Source: Pseudomonadota bacterium
GTDB taxonomy: Bacteria; Pseudomonadota; Alphaproteobacteria; Rhizobiales; Beijerinckiaceae
NCBI GenBank assembly: GCA_023386115.1
Contig: JAEWKL010000301.1
Coordinates: 1 to 30,879 of the forward strand
DNA: 30,879 bases
Direction: 5' to 3'
Below the pieces are notes generated by a model. That model searched no databases. It was not told where the DNA came from and worked only from the letters and a program-made list of their open reading frames with translations. This document shows, one piece after another, positions 1 to 7,569 of the stretch. A program made the translations under genes and the position numbers. Position 1 is the first letter of the stretch, and each line of letters begins with the position of its first letter.

Positions 1-291
1 GCGGTGGGCACCACGGCGCTCCGGCTCCTCGAGAGCGCCGCCGCGCCCGACGGCACGATCCGGCCCTGGACCGGCGCCACCGACATCTTCATCACCCCGG
101 GCTACCGCTTCCGCGCGGTCGACGTGCTGATGACCAACTTCCACCTGCCGCGCTCGACCCTGTTCATGCTCGTCTCGGCCTTCGCCGGGCTCGAGCCGAT
201 GCGGGCGGCCTACGCCGCCGCGATCGCGCGCGGTTACCGCTTCTATTCCTACGGCGATAGCAGCCTGCTCTTCCGGGCGGAGACGCGATGA
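1..291 (+). CDS. queA: QueA, S-adenosylmethionine:tRNA ribosyltransferase-isomerase, C-terminal end
   Basis: The reading frame is open from the first base, so only the last 96 or so residues are present; the start lies outside the window. The family transfers and isomerises the ribosyl part of SAM onto preQ1-modified tRNA to give epoxyqueuosine, in the cytoplasm. Visible family signatures are the TNFHLPRSTL segment, followed by MLVSAFAG, and the C-terminal YRFYSYGDSSLL. The stop codon overlaps the start of tgt in an ATGA, so the two queuosine genes are translationally coupled. The identification rests on motifs and on the adjacent tgt, and is firm. Confidence 0.95.
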   Translation, partial: AVGTTALRLLESAAAPDGTIRPWTGATDIFITPGYRFRAVDVLMTNFHLPRSTLFMLVSAFAGLEPMRAAYAAAIARGYRFYSYGDSSLLFRAETR

Positions 292-1427
292 CCGACCAGT
301 TCAGCTTCACCGTCGCGGCGACCGACGGGGCCGCCCGCACCGGCGAGATCCGGATGCCGCGGGGCGTCATCCGCACCCCGGCCTTCATGCCGGTGGGCAC
401 GGCCGGCACCGTCAAGGCGATGTACCCTGAGCAGGTGAAGGCGCTCGGCGCCGACGTGGTGCTCGGCAACACCTACCACCTGATGCTGCGCCCCGGCGCG
501 GAGCGGGTGGCGCGTCTCGGCGGCCTGCACGCGATGATGCAGTGGCCCTATCCGATCCTGACCGATTCCGGCGGCTTCCAGGTCATGTCGCTGGCCGGTC
601 TCCGGAAGCTCGACGAGACCGGGGTGCGGTTCCAGTCGCATCTCGACGGCTCGACCCATCTCCTGAGCCCCGAGCGCTCGATCGAGATCCAGGGCCTGCT
701 CGGCTCCGACATCCAGATGCAGCTCGACGAGTGCGTGCGCCTGCCCGCGCCCGAATCGGCGATCGAGAGCGCGATGCGGCTTTCCTTACGCTGGGCCGAG
801 CGCTGCCGCATCGCCTTCGGCGACCAGCCCGGCAAGGCGATGTTCGGCATCGTGCAGGGCGGCGACATCCCGGCCCTTCGGGTCGAGAGCGCGACGGCGC
901 TGGTCGATCTGGATCTCAAGGGCTACGCCATCGGAGGCCTCGCCGTCGGCGAGCCGCAGGCGACGATGCTGGCGATGATCGAGACGGTCGAGCCGCTCCT
1001 GCCGACCCACAAGCCGCGCTACCTGATGGGCGTCGGCACGCCGGACGACATCGTGCAGGCGGTGAGCCGCGGGATCGACATGTTCGACTGCGTGATGCCG
1101 ACCCGCGCCGGCCGGCACGGCATGGTCTATACCCGCCACGGCCGCCTCAACCTGCGCAACGCGCGCTTTTCCGAGGACAACGCCCCCCTCGACCCGGAAT
1201 CGACCTGCCCGGCGGCGAACCTCTACAGCAAGGCCTACCTGCACCACCTCGTCCGCGCCGGCGAGATTTTGGGCATGATGCTGCTGACCTGGAACAACCT
1301 GTCCTACTACCAGGACCTGATGGCGGGCTTGCGCCGGGCGATCGCGGCCGGGCGGCTCACCGACTTCATCGGCGAGACCCGCGAGGGCTGGGAGAAGGCG
1401 GAGCGCGACCGGGCGGCGGAGCCTTGA
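288..1427 (+). CDS. tgt: Queuine tRNA-ribosyltransferase (tRNA-guanine transglycosylase)
   Basis: A 379-residue protein of normal length that swaps guanine 34 for preQ1 in tRNAs with GUN anticodons. The substrate-pocket motif DSGGFQ is at 93-98, the GGLAVGE loop at 216-222, and the nucleophile is Asp267 in DMFDCVMPTR. The start is the ATG overlapping the queA stop. The zinc site is unusual: the family normally has Cys-x-Cys-x2-Cys and a distal His, but here the aligned residues are Ser305, Cys307, Ala310 and Asn336, so one ligand of four remains. The catalytic core looks intact, so the gene is probably functional without bound zinc, possibly as a lineage variant. Confidence 0.97.
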   Translation: MTDQFSFTVAATDGAARTGEIRMPRGVIRTPAFMPVGTAGTVKAMYPEQVKALGADVVLGNTYHLMLRPGAERVARLGGLHAMMQWPYPILTDSGGFQVMSLAGLRKLDETGVRFQSHLDGSTHLLSPERSIEIQGLLGSDIQMQLDECVRLPAPESAIESAMRLSLRWAERCRIAFGDQPGKAMFGIVQGGDIPALRVESATALVDLDLKGYAIGGLAVGEPQATMLAMIETVEPLLPTHKPRYLMGVGTPDDIVQAVSRGIDMFDCVMPTRAGRHGMVYTRHGRLNLRNARFSEDNAPLDPESTCPAANLYSKAYLHHLVRAGEILGMMLLTWNNLSYYQDLMAGLRRAIAAGRLTDFIGETREGWEKAERDRAAEP

Positions 1428-1450
1428 GGGCGCACGCCGCCCGCGGGCTC

Positions 1451-1475
1451 AGCAGAGCGGCACAGGGACTCTGCT
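1451..1475. terminator. Hairpin between convergent tgt and SGNH-like gene
   Basis: A perfect 7-bp inverted repeat (AGCAGAG / CTCTGCT, 11-base loop) sits in the 66-base gap between two convergent genes. Only a short, delayed T run follows on the plus strand, so its terminator role is plausible rather than shown. Confidence 0.3.
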
Positions 1476-1493
1476 CCGCTTCCTGCTTTTGCA

Positions 1494-2615
1494 TCATTGT
1501 TCTCGCCGCACCGGTGACCCCTTCGGCACCGGCCGTCCGCGGCCGGCGGAAGGATGCTGTGCGAGCACCCGGTAGACCCCGTCCGGATCGTCGCGTCCCT
1601 CGTCGACCGCCCGGCGCAGGCTTGCGATGATCCGATCGGCGACCGGAAGGCGGTAATGCAGAGCGTCCCAGTAATTGGTGTCGTCGCGCGTCACCGCCGA
1701 GGGAATGCGGAAGTCGATCGCCATGGCGCCGCGCCGGCGGGCGATCTCCGCGACCCGCGCCTTGCAGATCGCCTCCCGGGCGGCCGCCGTGCTGCCGGGC
1801 CTCGCCTGCGCCGCGACGTTGACCGGCATGAAGGCGACGATCTTGAGCGCATCCGCCGGCGCGAGGCCGAGGAGCTCGTCGAGCCAGGGGAGGGCGGGCG
1901 TGGCCGGATCCGCCTCGGGGTCCTTCCCTCGGGCGGACGCTTCTGGAGCCGGCGCGTCGCCGTGGATATGCGCCGCCGCGCGGGCGGCGTCGTACTGTGA
2001 TTCCGGCGGCGTGAAGACCTCGTAGCCGTCGCCGCGGATGCGGGCGGGCCTCCGTCCGAGTCGGTGGAGCAGTGCCCGTCCGGCGATCTCGACGCTCTGC
2101 TGGTTCCATTGATGGAGGATGGCCGTCCAGGCCAGGGGCTCGCGGTAGAGCCAGGGCGGGAAGGCCCGGAAGGTCAGGCGCTTCCTGTCCGCATCCGCCT
2201 CGCACCACGGCGCGTCGAGGCCGAACACAACCGCCTTGGCGGGCGCCCGCCCCAGGAACAGCCGGGCGAGCTGCACCTGCTCCCAGGGCGTCGCGGCGTT
2301 CATGGCGAGGTTGGCGAAGCGCCCGCCGAAGTCCCGGTCGAGGGCCTGCGGATCGAGGAGGCGGGCGGTCGAAGTGCCGAACACCGCCGAGTCGTAGATT
2401 CCGGCCCGCACCACCTGCGGGTACATGAAGCGCTGGTTGAGATCCATGATCGGCCCCGGCGCCCGACCGGGCGCGGCGCGCAGGCCGTAGGGATCGAGAA
2501 CGGTCACGAAGGCGAGCATGAGGAGCCCCGTCACCCCGGCTGCGCCGAGGAGAAGGCCGGTGAAACGCCGCCATGGCACAGCGGGATCGGCGTAGGGAGC
2601 GGGGTCGGACGGCAT
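1494..2615 (-). CDS. Membrane-anchored SGNH/DltD-like hypothetical protein
   Basis: A 373-residue protein. A short polar N-terminus precedes one hydrophobic segment (about residues 20-42, rich in LLLGAAGVTGLLMLAF), suggesting a signal anchor with the rest in the periplasm. After it come the block SAVFGTSTAR, which resembles the nucleophile region of SGNH/DltD/AlgX-type proteins, and near the C-terminus NYWDALHYR, which resembles the Asp-x-x-His catalytic block. The middle (about 215-245) is Ala/Pro/Glu rich and probably a linker. The family is inferred from these two short motifs only, and no substrate can be given. It lies convergent to tgt and upstream of tRNA-Lys on the opposite strand. 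Confidence 0.7.
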   Translation of the reverse strand: MPSDPAPYADPAVPWRRFTGLLLGAAGVTGLLMLAFVTVLDPYGLRAAPGRAPGPIMDLNQRFMYPQVVRAGIYDSAVFGTSTARLLDPQALDRDFGGRFANLAMNAATPWEQVQLARLFLGRAPAKAVVFGLDAPWCEADADRKRLTFRAFPPWLYREPLAWTAILHQWNQQSVEIAGRALLHRLGRRPARIRGDGYEVFTPPESQYDAARAAAHIHGDAPAPEASARGKDPEADPATPALPWLDELLGLAPADALKIVAFMPVNVAAQARPGSTAAAREAICKARVAEIARRRGAMAIDFRIPSAVTRDDTNYWDALHYRLPVADRIIASLRRAVDEGRDDPDGVYRVLAQHPSAGRGRPVPKGSPVRREQ

Positions 2616-2743
2616 CGCGGCAGGGCTTTTGTGGGCGGCCGTGGTCTCCCGGTTGACCCGGCCGCGTCAACCCCCTATGTCCGGCTCTGCTCCGAACAGG
2701 ACCAGGGCCGGCCCGCCAGCGCCGCGCCGTCATCTTCGGGAGC

Positions 2744-2819
2744 GGGCGCGTAGCTCAGCTGGTAGAGCAACGGACTTTTAATCTGTAGGTCTTGGGTTCG
2801 AGCCCCAACGCGCCCACCA
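2744..2819 (+). tRNA. tRNA-Lys (UUU anticodon)
   Basis: A 76-base cloverleaf with encoded CCA. The acceptor arms GGGCGCG and CGCGCCC pair perfectly. The anticodon stem ACGGA/TCTGT holds the loop CTTTTAA, giving anticodon TTT (Lys). The T arm carries GGTTCGAGCC. A strong terminator and then integration-like repeats follow directly. Confidence 0.97.
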
Positions 2820-2827
2820 CAGATTTC

Positions 2828-2859
2828 GCCTGCTAGGTCAACGACTTAGCGGGCTTTTT
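2828..2859 (+). terminator. Intrinsic terminator of tRNA-Lys
   Basis: A 12-bp stem with G-T wobbles (GCCTGCTAGGTC / GACTTAGCGGGC, 3-base loop) is followed by TTTTT. It starts eight bases after the tRNA CCA end. Confidence 0.85.
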
Positions 2860-2881
2860 CGTGCCCGCTAGTCTGTCGAAA

Positions 2882-2970
2882 CGTGTTGCGATTATCTGCA
2901 ACACGGATTCAGGTTTTACAATGGGTTACGCCGAACCGTCAGCGGCTCCATGCAACACGGGCGCAACACG
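2882..2970. repeat. Cluster of GCAACACG repeats behind tRNA-Lys, possible integrase site
   Basis: The octamer GCAACACG occurs at 2898-2905, 2952-2959 and 2963-2970. An inverted copy (CGTGTTGC) at 2882-2889 makes a perfect 8-bp palindrome around GATTATCT. Four copies in 89 bases next to a tRNA 3' end resemble tyrosine-recombinase arm or core sites. No integrase gene and no second copy of the tRNA 3' end were found in the window, so the role is inferred. Confidence 0.5.
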
Positions 2971-3243
2971 TTTTGCGCGCGAAATTCGACGTCAGCCCCG
3001 ATCTCCGACGAGGTACGTCTAGCGGGCTCGCGAGAGGCTGCCGCGGTGCATGCAGGGCTTGCGGCCGCTGCTTCCGAGGAGCCTTGGAGGCAGCGGTGAG
3101 CTACCTGGACCGCGGTGACGCGTATGCCGGGTCAGTATGCCTGGCCTGCGCCGCAAAGCCCGCCCTGGCCTAGGTGAGCTCAGCTTGCCATAACTCAGCC
3201 CAACGCGACGCCGCCCTAAGAGCGGTGCGACAGGGAGGGTGTC
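2971..3243. other. Non-coding stretch upstream of the transporter
   Basis: No recognisable gene. It may carry the promoter of the transporter that follows. Just before the transporter start is a good ribosome binding site, GGGAGG, seven bases from the ATG. Confidence 0.4.
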
Positions 3244-4584
3244 ATGGCCACGATTGAAACCTTATCCAGCACGCCGGCGAGTGCCGTCACCCAGGAGGAG
3301 CGCAAGGTTCTTGCAGCCACGCTCGTAGGCACGGGTATCGAATGGTACGACTACTTCGTCTACGCGCAGGCTGCCGGCCTCGTCCTCGGTCCGCTCTTCC
3401 TCGGCCCCATAGCGCAGGACAATCCGGCTCTGGCGCAGATCCTGTCCTTCGCCACCATCGGCGTCGCCTTCCTGTTCCGGCCGCTTGGCGCATTGGTCTG
3501 CGGTCATCTCGGCGACCGTTTCGGCCGCAAAGCCACCCTCGTTATGACCCTGGTGTTGATGGGTGCGTCCACTGCGCTCATCGGGCTGCTGCCGACCTAT
3601 GCGCAGATCGGTGCCTGGGCCCCAGTCTTCCTGATCGTGCTGCGCATCCTGCAGGGATTCTCCGCCGGTGGAGAGTGGGGCGGGGCGGCTCTGATGGCGG
3701 TGGAGCATGCCCCCGTCCATCGTCGCAGCCTCTTTGGTGCTTTCCCACAGGTCGGGACGCCTGTCGGCATGATCGTCGCGACCGCGACGCTGCTCATCGT
3801 GACGACGTCAATGAGCCGCGAGCAGTTCATGGCCTGGGGCTGGCGCCTGCCGTTCCTGTTTTCCATCGCGTTGATCGTCGTTGGCTTCGTCATCCGCCGG
3901 AGCGTGGAGGAATCTCCGGTCTTTGAAGCGCTTCGCCAGCGCCGCCGCGAGGCATCGGCTCCCCTCTCCATCCTGTTCCGGCACCACGCCGGAAAGGTCC
4001 TGCTCGCGGCGCTCATCTTCGTGGCTAACAACGCGGCCGGCTATCTGCTGATCGCGTTCCTGATCAGCTATGGCCAGCGCGTTCTCGGCCTGCCGGCCAA
4101 CAGCGTGCTCGTCGCCTGCACTCTCGCCTCGTTCGGCTGGCTCGCCTTCACGCTGCTCGGTGGCTACCTGGGCGACCGCATCGGGCATGTGCGCACGTTC
4201 CAGCTCGGCTACGGCGCCATGGCGCTTTATGCCATCCCGATGTGGTTCCTGCTCGATGGCGGCGGCATCCTGCTGTTCTTTCTCGCCGCCTTCCTGCTCA
4301 CAATCCCCCTCGGACTGTCCTACGGACCTCAGGCCGCGCTCTACGCCGACATGTTTCCAGCAAAGGTCCGCTATTCCGGCGTGTCGATGGGCTACGCCCT
4401 CGGGTCGATCCTCGGCGGGGCCTTTGCCGCTACGATTGCGCAATGGCTGATCGCGACCTACGGCCAGTCCTGGCTCATCGGTGCCTATATCGCGGTCCTG
4501 TCGATCATCTCTCTCACGGCCGCTACCCTGGCCGGGCGAACGGCCGGAAACGACGCCCTAGTGGGCGATACAGCTCCGGCCTGA
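3244..4584 (+). CDS. MFS transporter, metabolite:H+ symporter (MHS) type
   Basis: A 446-residue inner-membrane protein with about 12 predicted hydrophobic segments, typical for MFS length. The N-terminal GTGIEWYDYFVY and the loop 2-3 motif GHLGDRFGRKATLV are signatures of the MHS family, which includes shikimate, alpha-ketoglutarate and proline/betaine carriers. RILQGFSAGGEWGGA in helix 4 fits as well. The second-half loop repeats the pattern as GGYLGDRIGHVRTF. The substrate is likely an organic acid or zwitterion but cannot be read from sequence. The start is an ATG with a strong GGGAGG site. It stands alone, the first intact gene of the presumed island. Confidence 0.93.
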   Translation: MATIETLSSTPASAVTQEERKVLAATLVGTGIEWYDYFVYAQAAGLVLGPLFLGPIAQDNPALAQILSFATIGVAFLFRPLGALVCGHLGDRFGRKATLVMTLVLMGASTALIGLLPTYAQIGAWAPVFLIVLRILQGFSAGGEWGGAALMAVEHAPVHRRSLFGAFPQVGTPVGMIVATATLLIVTTSMSREQFMAWGWRLPFLFSIALIVVGFVIRRSVEESPVFEALRQRRREASAPLSILFRHHAGKVLLAALIFVANNAAGYLLIAFLISYGQRVLGLPANSVLVACTLASFGWLAFTLLGGYLGDRIGHVRTFQLGYGAMALYAIPMWFLLDGGGILLFFLAAFLLTIPLGLSYGPQAALYADMFPAKVRYSGVSMGYALGSILGGAFAATIAQWLIATYGQSWLIGAYIAVLSIISLTAATLAGRTAGNDALVGDTAPA

Positions 4585-4942
4585 CCGACCGCTGTTTCCA
4601 AATCCCGATGCCGTGTGGACCGCTGCGCCGATTGAGGCGGCGCCAGGGGGCGGCACTGGAGAACCTTCGCCGCGTCGAAACCGCTGCGCAGGTTCGCTGA
4701 TAGGTAGGCCTCGAGGTTGATGCGCAAGATGACGGTCGAGCCGGAGATCGTCGAAGGCGGCGTGGGGCAGCGTGCCAAATGACGGACAGACGCCTGATAC
4801 TCGCCCCAGCCGCTCCTCATCGCAACTCGGAACCCCTCATGATCAAGCTCTTGAACGGAACGTTGACCCGCGGCCTCACACACGAGTAGGCCGCTGGTAC
4901 GAATTGGATGTTGAGGTTTTGTCCCAGGCCGCTCCCAGGAAA
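4585..4942. other. Intergenic region, no recognised gene
   Basis: Between the transporter and the convergent RHH gene. A minus-strand open frame covers the stretch and runs into the transporter tail, with a somewhat natural-looking piece (TVILRINLEAYLSANLRSG). It matches no family I recognise and has no clear ribosome binding site; it may be a gene remnant. Confidence 0.3.
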
Positions 4943-5227
4943 TCACGTCGAAAGCCCGTCATCTCCCCATCGCTTCCGCTCTTTCACTATCATGCGATCG
5001 ATCCCCTCGAGGATGATCGAGTGGATGGAGCGGCCGCGGTTCTTTTGGATCCTCACCAATTGGTCGTACCGGGCTTGGTCGAGGTACACGGTTTGGCGGT
5101 TTGCCACCTCGCGAGACTTCTTCGGCCGGCCGTCCTTGTTGCGCGGCTTGGGCTCTGCCGGCTCGGGAGCGTCGTCCAGGGGCGGCAGTTCGCCAGGCAG
5201 CCGGGTTCTGGGCGGCTTCTTCGACAT
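4943..5227 (-). CDS. Ribbon-helix-helix domain small protein
   Basis: A 94-residue protein. The first 40 residues are Pro/Glu/Lys rich and probably disordered. Residues 43-80 (NRQTVYLDQARYDQLVRIQ, then a helix ending in ILEGIDRMI) have the strand-helix-helix pattern of RHH DNA-binding proteins, such as plasmid partition accessories, mobilisation proteins or antitoxins. The basic patch DGRPKKSR just ahead may contact DNA. The start has a strong GGAGG site six bases upstream. No parA, relaxase or toxin partner is adjacent, so it is an orphan regulator or a plasmid/ICE remnant. Confidence 0.65.
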   Translation of the reverse strand: MSKKPPRTRLPGELPPLDDAPEPAEPKPRNKDGRPKKSREVANRQTVYLDQARYDQLVRIQKNRGRSIHSIILEGIDRMIVKERKRWGDDGLST

Positions 5228-5356
5228 AGGGCGCCTCCGGAAGCGATAGAATCACGCCTTCGGATGGCATCGTCCCATGATTGTCAGGGGACACCAACGC
5301 CTGCCCTAATTGTTGCGGCCGCGAGAAGGGGAGGGGGCTGGATCGCCAAACGGTAG

Positions 5357-5605
5357 ACCTGTGCCTACGATCGCGCCCTGGCCGCTGCCATGGCCTAGCT
5401 CGGAGCGCTCGACGGCGCAATCTCGGCTTACCTCACAGACCCATCAAAGCCGATAGCGCTTGAGATCGGCGACAAGCCCCTCGATGTCTCCGCGGCGGTC
5501 GAGGCGCATGCCTACGCCGTCGAGGTGCTGGCCCGCCCGAATGTCACGCTCTGGCAGATGCGCACCGCGGTGAAGACGGCGATCCTATTGGCGCCGCTCG
5601 GATGA
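5357..5605 (+). pseudogene. Paralogue of the 19022-19282 protein, interrupted by an in-frame TAG
   Basis: Frame 2 encodes a sequence clearly related to the intact 86-residue protein at 19022. Shared landmarks in the same order are LDGAISAYLTD versus LDAAVTDYLND, DVSA, and the terminal QMRTAVKTAILLAPLG versus QMRMAVKTAILLAPVS. An amber codon at 5396-5398 interrupts the N-terminal part, and no ATG, GTG or TTG lies in frame soon after it. The TGA at 5603-5605 overlaps the next start in an ATGA, so this was the first gene of a three-gene operon. Readthrough or a sequencing error could also explain the stop. The function is unknown. Confidence 0.65.
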
Positions 5606-5832
5606 CCGCAAAGGAGCGACAAGCCCTCATGGCCCTGGCCGAGGCCGACCGGCCCATGTCGCTCGACGAGGCGCGGCGGCTTGACGGCTATGGTGGAGCG
5701 AATAGCGCCTTCCTCGCCAGTCTCGTAGCCCAAGGGTGGATCAGCGTGGATGGAGCCGCCGATGCTGTGACCCTCACCAGCGCGGGGCATGTTGCGCCCG
5801 TGTCAAGCAACGGCGCAGGTGCACCCGCATGA
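5602..5832 (+). CDS. Small hypothetical protein, possible winged-helix fold
   Basis: A 76-residue protein coupled by ATGA overlaps to both neighbours. The order of predicted elements (helix 3-15, helix 20-28, helix 35-45 with FLASLVAQGWI, then a strand-turn with VTLTSAGH) looks like a minimal winged-helix domain, where LTxAG often follows the wing. This is a pattern reading, not a family match. The coupling on both sides argues that it is a real gene and works with its neighbours. Confidence 0.6.
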   Translation: MTAKERQALMALAEADRPMSLDEARRLDGYGGANSAFLASLVAQGWISVDGAADAVTLTSAGHVAPVSSNGAGAPA

Positions 5833-6119
5833 GCCTCGCATCTTACATCGCCCTCACGGCGGCATTGGTGCTGACGTGCGTGCCGCTGGCGCTCTTGGGC
5901 CTCCGGCGAGCGAGACGCCGCATCCGCGCCCGAGAGATAGCCGCAAAGGCGCGTCGAAGACCCACCCTCCCACCGCCCCCGAAGCAATCGACATCATCGC
6001 CCGCGAGCTGCAGATGGGTGGACGCGGACACGAAAAACCCGCCGCGGGGTGAGCCGGGCGGGCTGAAGGTTGTCCCTTGGGATGATCGCGTGCGCCCTCG
6101 GCGCAGATTGAAGGTGTGA
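5829..6119 (+). CDS. Small single-span membrane protein
   Basis: A 96-residue protein. The start at 5829 is chosen because it overlaps the preceding stop in an ATGA; an upstream in-frame start would run through the whole end of the previous gene. Residues 4-24 (YIALTAALVLTCVPLALLGL) form one membrane helix, followed by an Arg-rich stretch that should stay in the cytoplasm and a Pro-rich tail. It is the last gene of the coupled cassette. No family recognised. Confidence 0.6.
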   Translation: MSLASYIALTAALVLTCVPLALLGLRRARRRIRAREIAAKARRRPTLPPPPKQSTSSPASCRWVDADTKNPPRGEPGGLKVVPWDDRVRPRRRLKV

Positions 6120-6245
6120 GGTGCGCGGTTCCGCGTCCATCCCTCGAATGGAGGAGGTGGGTCTAAACGAAAGAGCTCCGCTCGGCATTTGCCGGCAGAG
6201 CTGGATAGTTGATGAGAAGAGGATGAGACACCCAACAGGACGGCA

Positions 6246-6458
6246 CTAGGACGGTTCCGCGCCAAATCCGTGCCCGGATTGCTGAACGGCCACAATCGTT
6301 GGCGGACAAGTGATGTGCCGCCAGCTCCCGCCCATCGCCAGCACCAGGTAGGCCGCCTGAGCCCCAGTTCCAAGCTTTCGCCGGATCTCACCCACCCACC
6401 GCTGCACGGTTTGCGCTCCAAGGCCGCCTGCACATCCCAGCTGCCGTATGCTCAACGC
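6246..6458 (-). pseudogene. Remnant of a LuxR-type helix-turn-helix protein
   Basis: A minus-strand frame contains LSIRQLG, then GAQTVQRWVGEIRRKLG and a following AAYLVLAMGG. This spacing and the xTVxRxxxxIxRKLG pattern fit a LuxR/GerE-type HTH. The residues upstream of LSIRQLG in this frame do not look like the first HTH helix and no credible start is present, so it reads as a fragment cut at its N-terminus. The break lies near the start of the plus-strand gene at 6476. Confidence 0.4.
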
Positions 6459-6475
6459 CGAACAGGGAACCGAGC

Positions 6476-6667
6476 TTGTACAAGGTAACAGGAACTGACC
6501 CGACCGGCCGCGCGCTGACGTTCGCATGTGGCACGGATTTGCAAGCGCTCGACAAGGTCCGGGAGCTGATGTCGCGAGGCTTCCGCGACATCTCAGTTGC
6601 CGATCCGAAAGGGCAGCAGCAGAGCGGGGCTGCGTTCGAGCGATCGATCGGGTTGGAATATGACTGA
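6476..6667 (+). CDS. Small hypothetical protein
   Basis: A 63-residue protein beginning at a TTG with AGGGA a few bases upstream. The first 48 residues look like a compact alpha/beta domain (YKVTGTDPTGRALTF as two strands, then a helix LQALDKVRELMSRGF and a strand DISVAD). The pattern is that of a small domain with one amphipathic helix. No family recognised; no operon partner within 90 bases. Confidence 0.5.
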   Translation: MYKVTGTDPTGRALTFACGTDLQALDKVRELMSRGFRDISVADPKGQQQSGAAFERSIGLEYD

Positions 6668-6759
6668 AACCATTCGAGCTTAATGAAGCCCGAAGCTGAC
6701 CACACAGCGGTCACGCCGCCCGGCCATAGCTGCGCGTCGATCAATCCAGAGCCCAATCC

Positions 6760-6945
6760 ATGCAGAACCTGCGCGCCGCGTTCCTGACCGCTGTGGTCAT
6801 CGCCTTGATCACCCTGGCGATCACCAGCATCGCGGAGCGGGATGCGCAGGCGCACCTGGACCGCGCGCTGCAGCCTACTCCTGTCGTCGAGACAGTGAGG
6901 AGCGTGTCGGCTGTGCGGTTCAGCCGATTCGTCAGAGGTGAATGA
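6760..6945 (+). CDS. Small single-span membrane protein
   Basis: A 61-residue protein. Residues 6-24 (AAFLTAVVIALITLAITSI) form one N-terminal membrane segment, followed by a polar, charged tail with ERDAQAHLDRAL. Short proteins of this shape are common in alphaproteobacterial accessory regions. No strong ribosome binding site was seen. Confidence 0.45.
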   Translation: MQNLRAAFLTAVVIALITLAITSIAERDAQAHLDRALQPTPVVETVRSVSAVRFSRFVRGE

Positions 6946-7005
6946 GGGGTATGAGTTATGGCAGTGTCGCGATCTGCAGCACGATGTGATAACTACTCAT
7001 GAGAG

Positions 7006-7058
7006 AGTTAAAGCCGAGGCGCCGGTACATCCGCGGTCGCCTCGGCTTCGCGCTAACT
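7006..7058. terminator. Long hairpin, terminator-like
   Basis: A perfect 9-bp stem (GCCGAGGCG 7013-7021 with CGCCTCGGC 7038-7046) is enclosed by a second short repeat (AGTTA 7006-7010, TAACT 7054-7058). On the minus strand TTTAAC follows the stem, on the plus strand TTCGCG. It could end the plus gene at 6945 or the minus gene ending at 7213. The surrounding 6946-7212 holds no recognised gene. Confidence 0.35.
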
Positions 7059-7212
7059 GCTGGAGGGAGCCAGCCAGTCTTTTGTACATCAGCTATACCC
7101 GAAATCAACGCACGATTTCGGCTGATCTCGGTACTACCTTCGCCTTATACCATGGCGAACGTCAACCGTCTGATGAGTGAGGTACCGCCTTCCGGGCCCG
7201 ACACTCGCGATT

Positions 7213-7425
7213 TTACATCGGCGCTTGGTCGCCATCCGGTACCATCTGCGCCCACCCGGCCTCGCTAGCCGGATCAGAAGCGGCGAGTGCTACAGCGTCA
7301 GGCACATCCTCCTCTGACCCCCACCAAATCGTCTCTCCGCCGGCCCTTCCGGCGTAGCGGGCTTGGCCGCATGTGCCCAACTCGACGATCCGCCTCGGAT
7401 TGGCCTCCCTGCTCAGGGTTTCCAT
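7213..7425 (-). CDS. Small hypothetical protein
   Basis: A 70-residue acidic protein starting at METLSREANP, with GGAG about 11 bases upstream of the ATG. It contains two tryptophans and an acidic middle (WWGSEEDVPDAVALAASD). The frame stays open further upstream, but that part is antisense to the potassium-channel leader and looks non-coding. No family recognised. It is divergent from the channel gene, 144 bases apart. Confidence 0.4.
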   Translation of the reverse strand: METLSREANPRRIVELGTCGQARYAGRAGGETIWWGSEEDVPDAVALAASDPASEAGWAQMVPDGDQAPM

Positions 7426-7569
7426 CGATGTCAGCTCCGTGACTAGCCCCACGAACGAACAGCGAAAGCCCCTGACAGTTTCAAACGTTTGTCGGTTCGA
7501 GCAGTAGATGACCTTCCGGCGAAGGCTGCGTGCAGGTGGGTCCTGCACCAGAGAGCAGGACCAGGAACG

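Noticed and set aside
542..1630. 362-codon plus frame inside tgt
   Set aside because: Out-of-frame reading of tgt.
1366..2733. 455-codon minus frame and 229-codon plus frame around the SGNH-like gene
   Set aside because: Arg/Pro/Ala-rich out-of-frame translations; the 373-residue frame has the membrane segment and motifs.
7481..7500. GGTTCGAG as a possible second tRNA-Lys attachment copy
   Set aside because: Only eight bases match the tRNA; the flanks differ completely.
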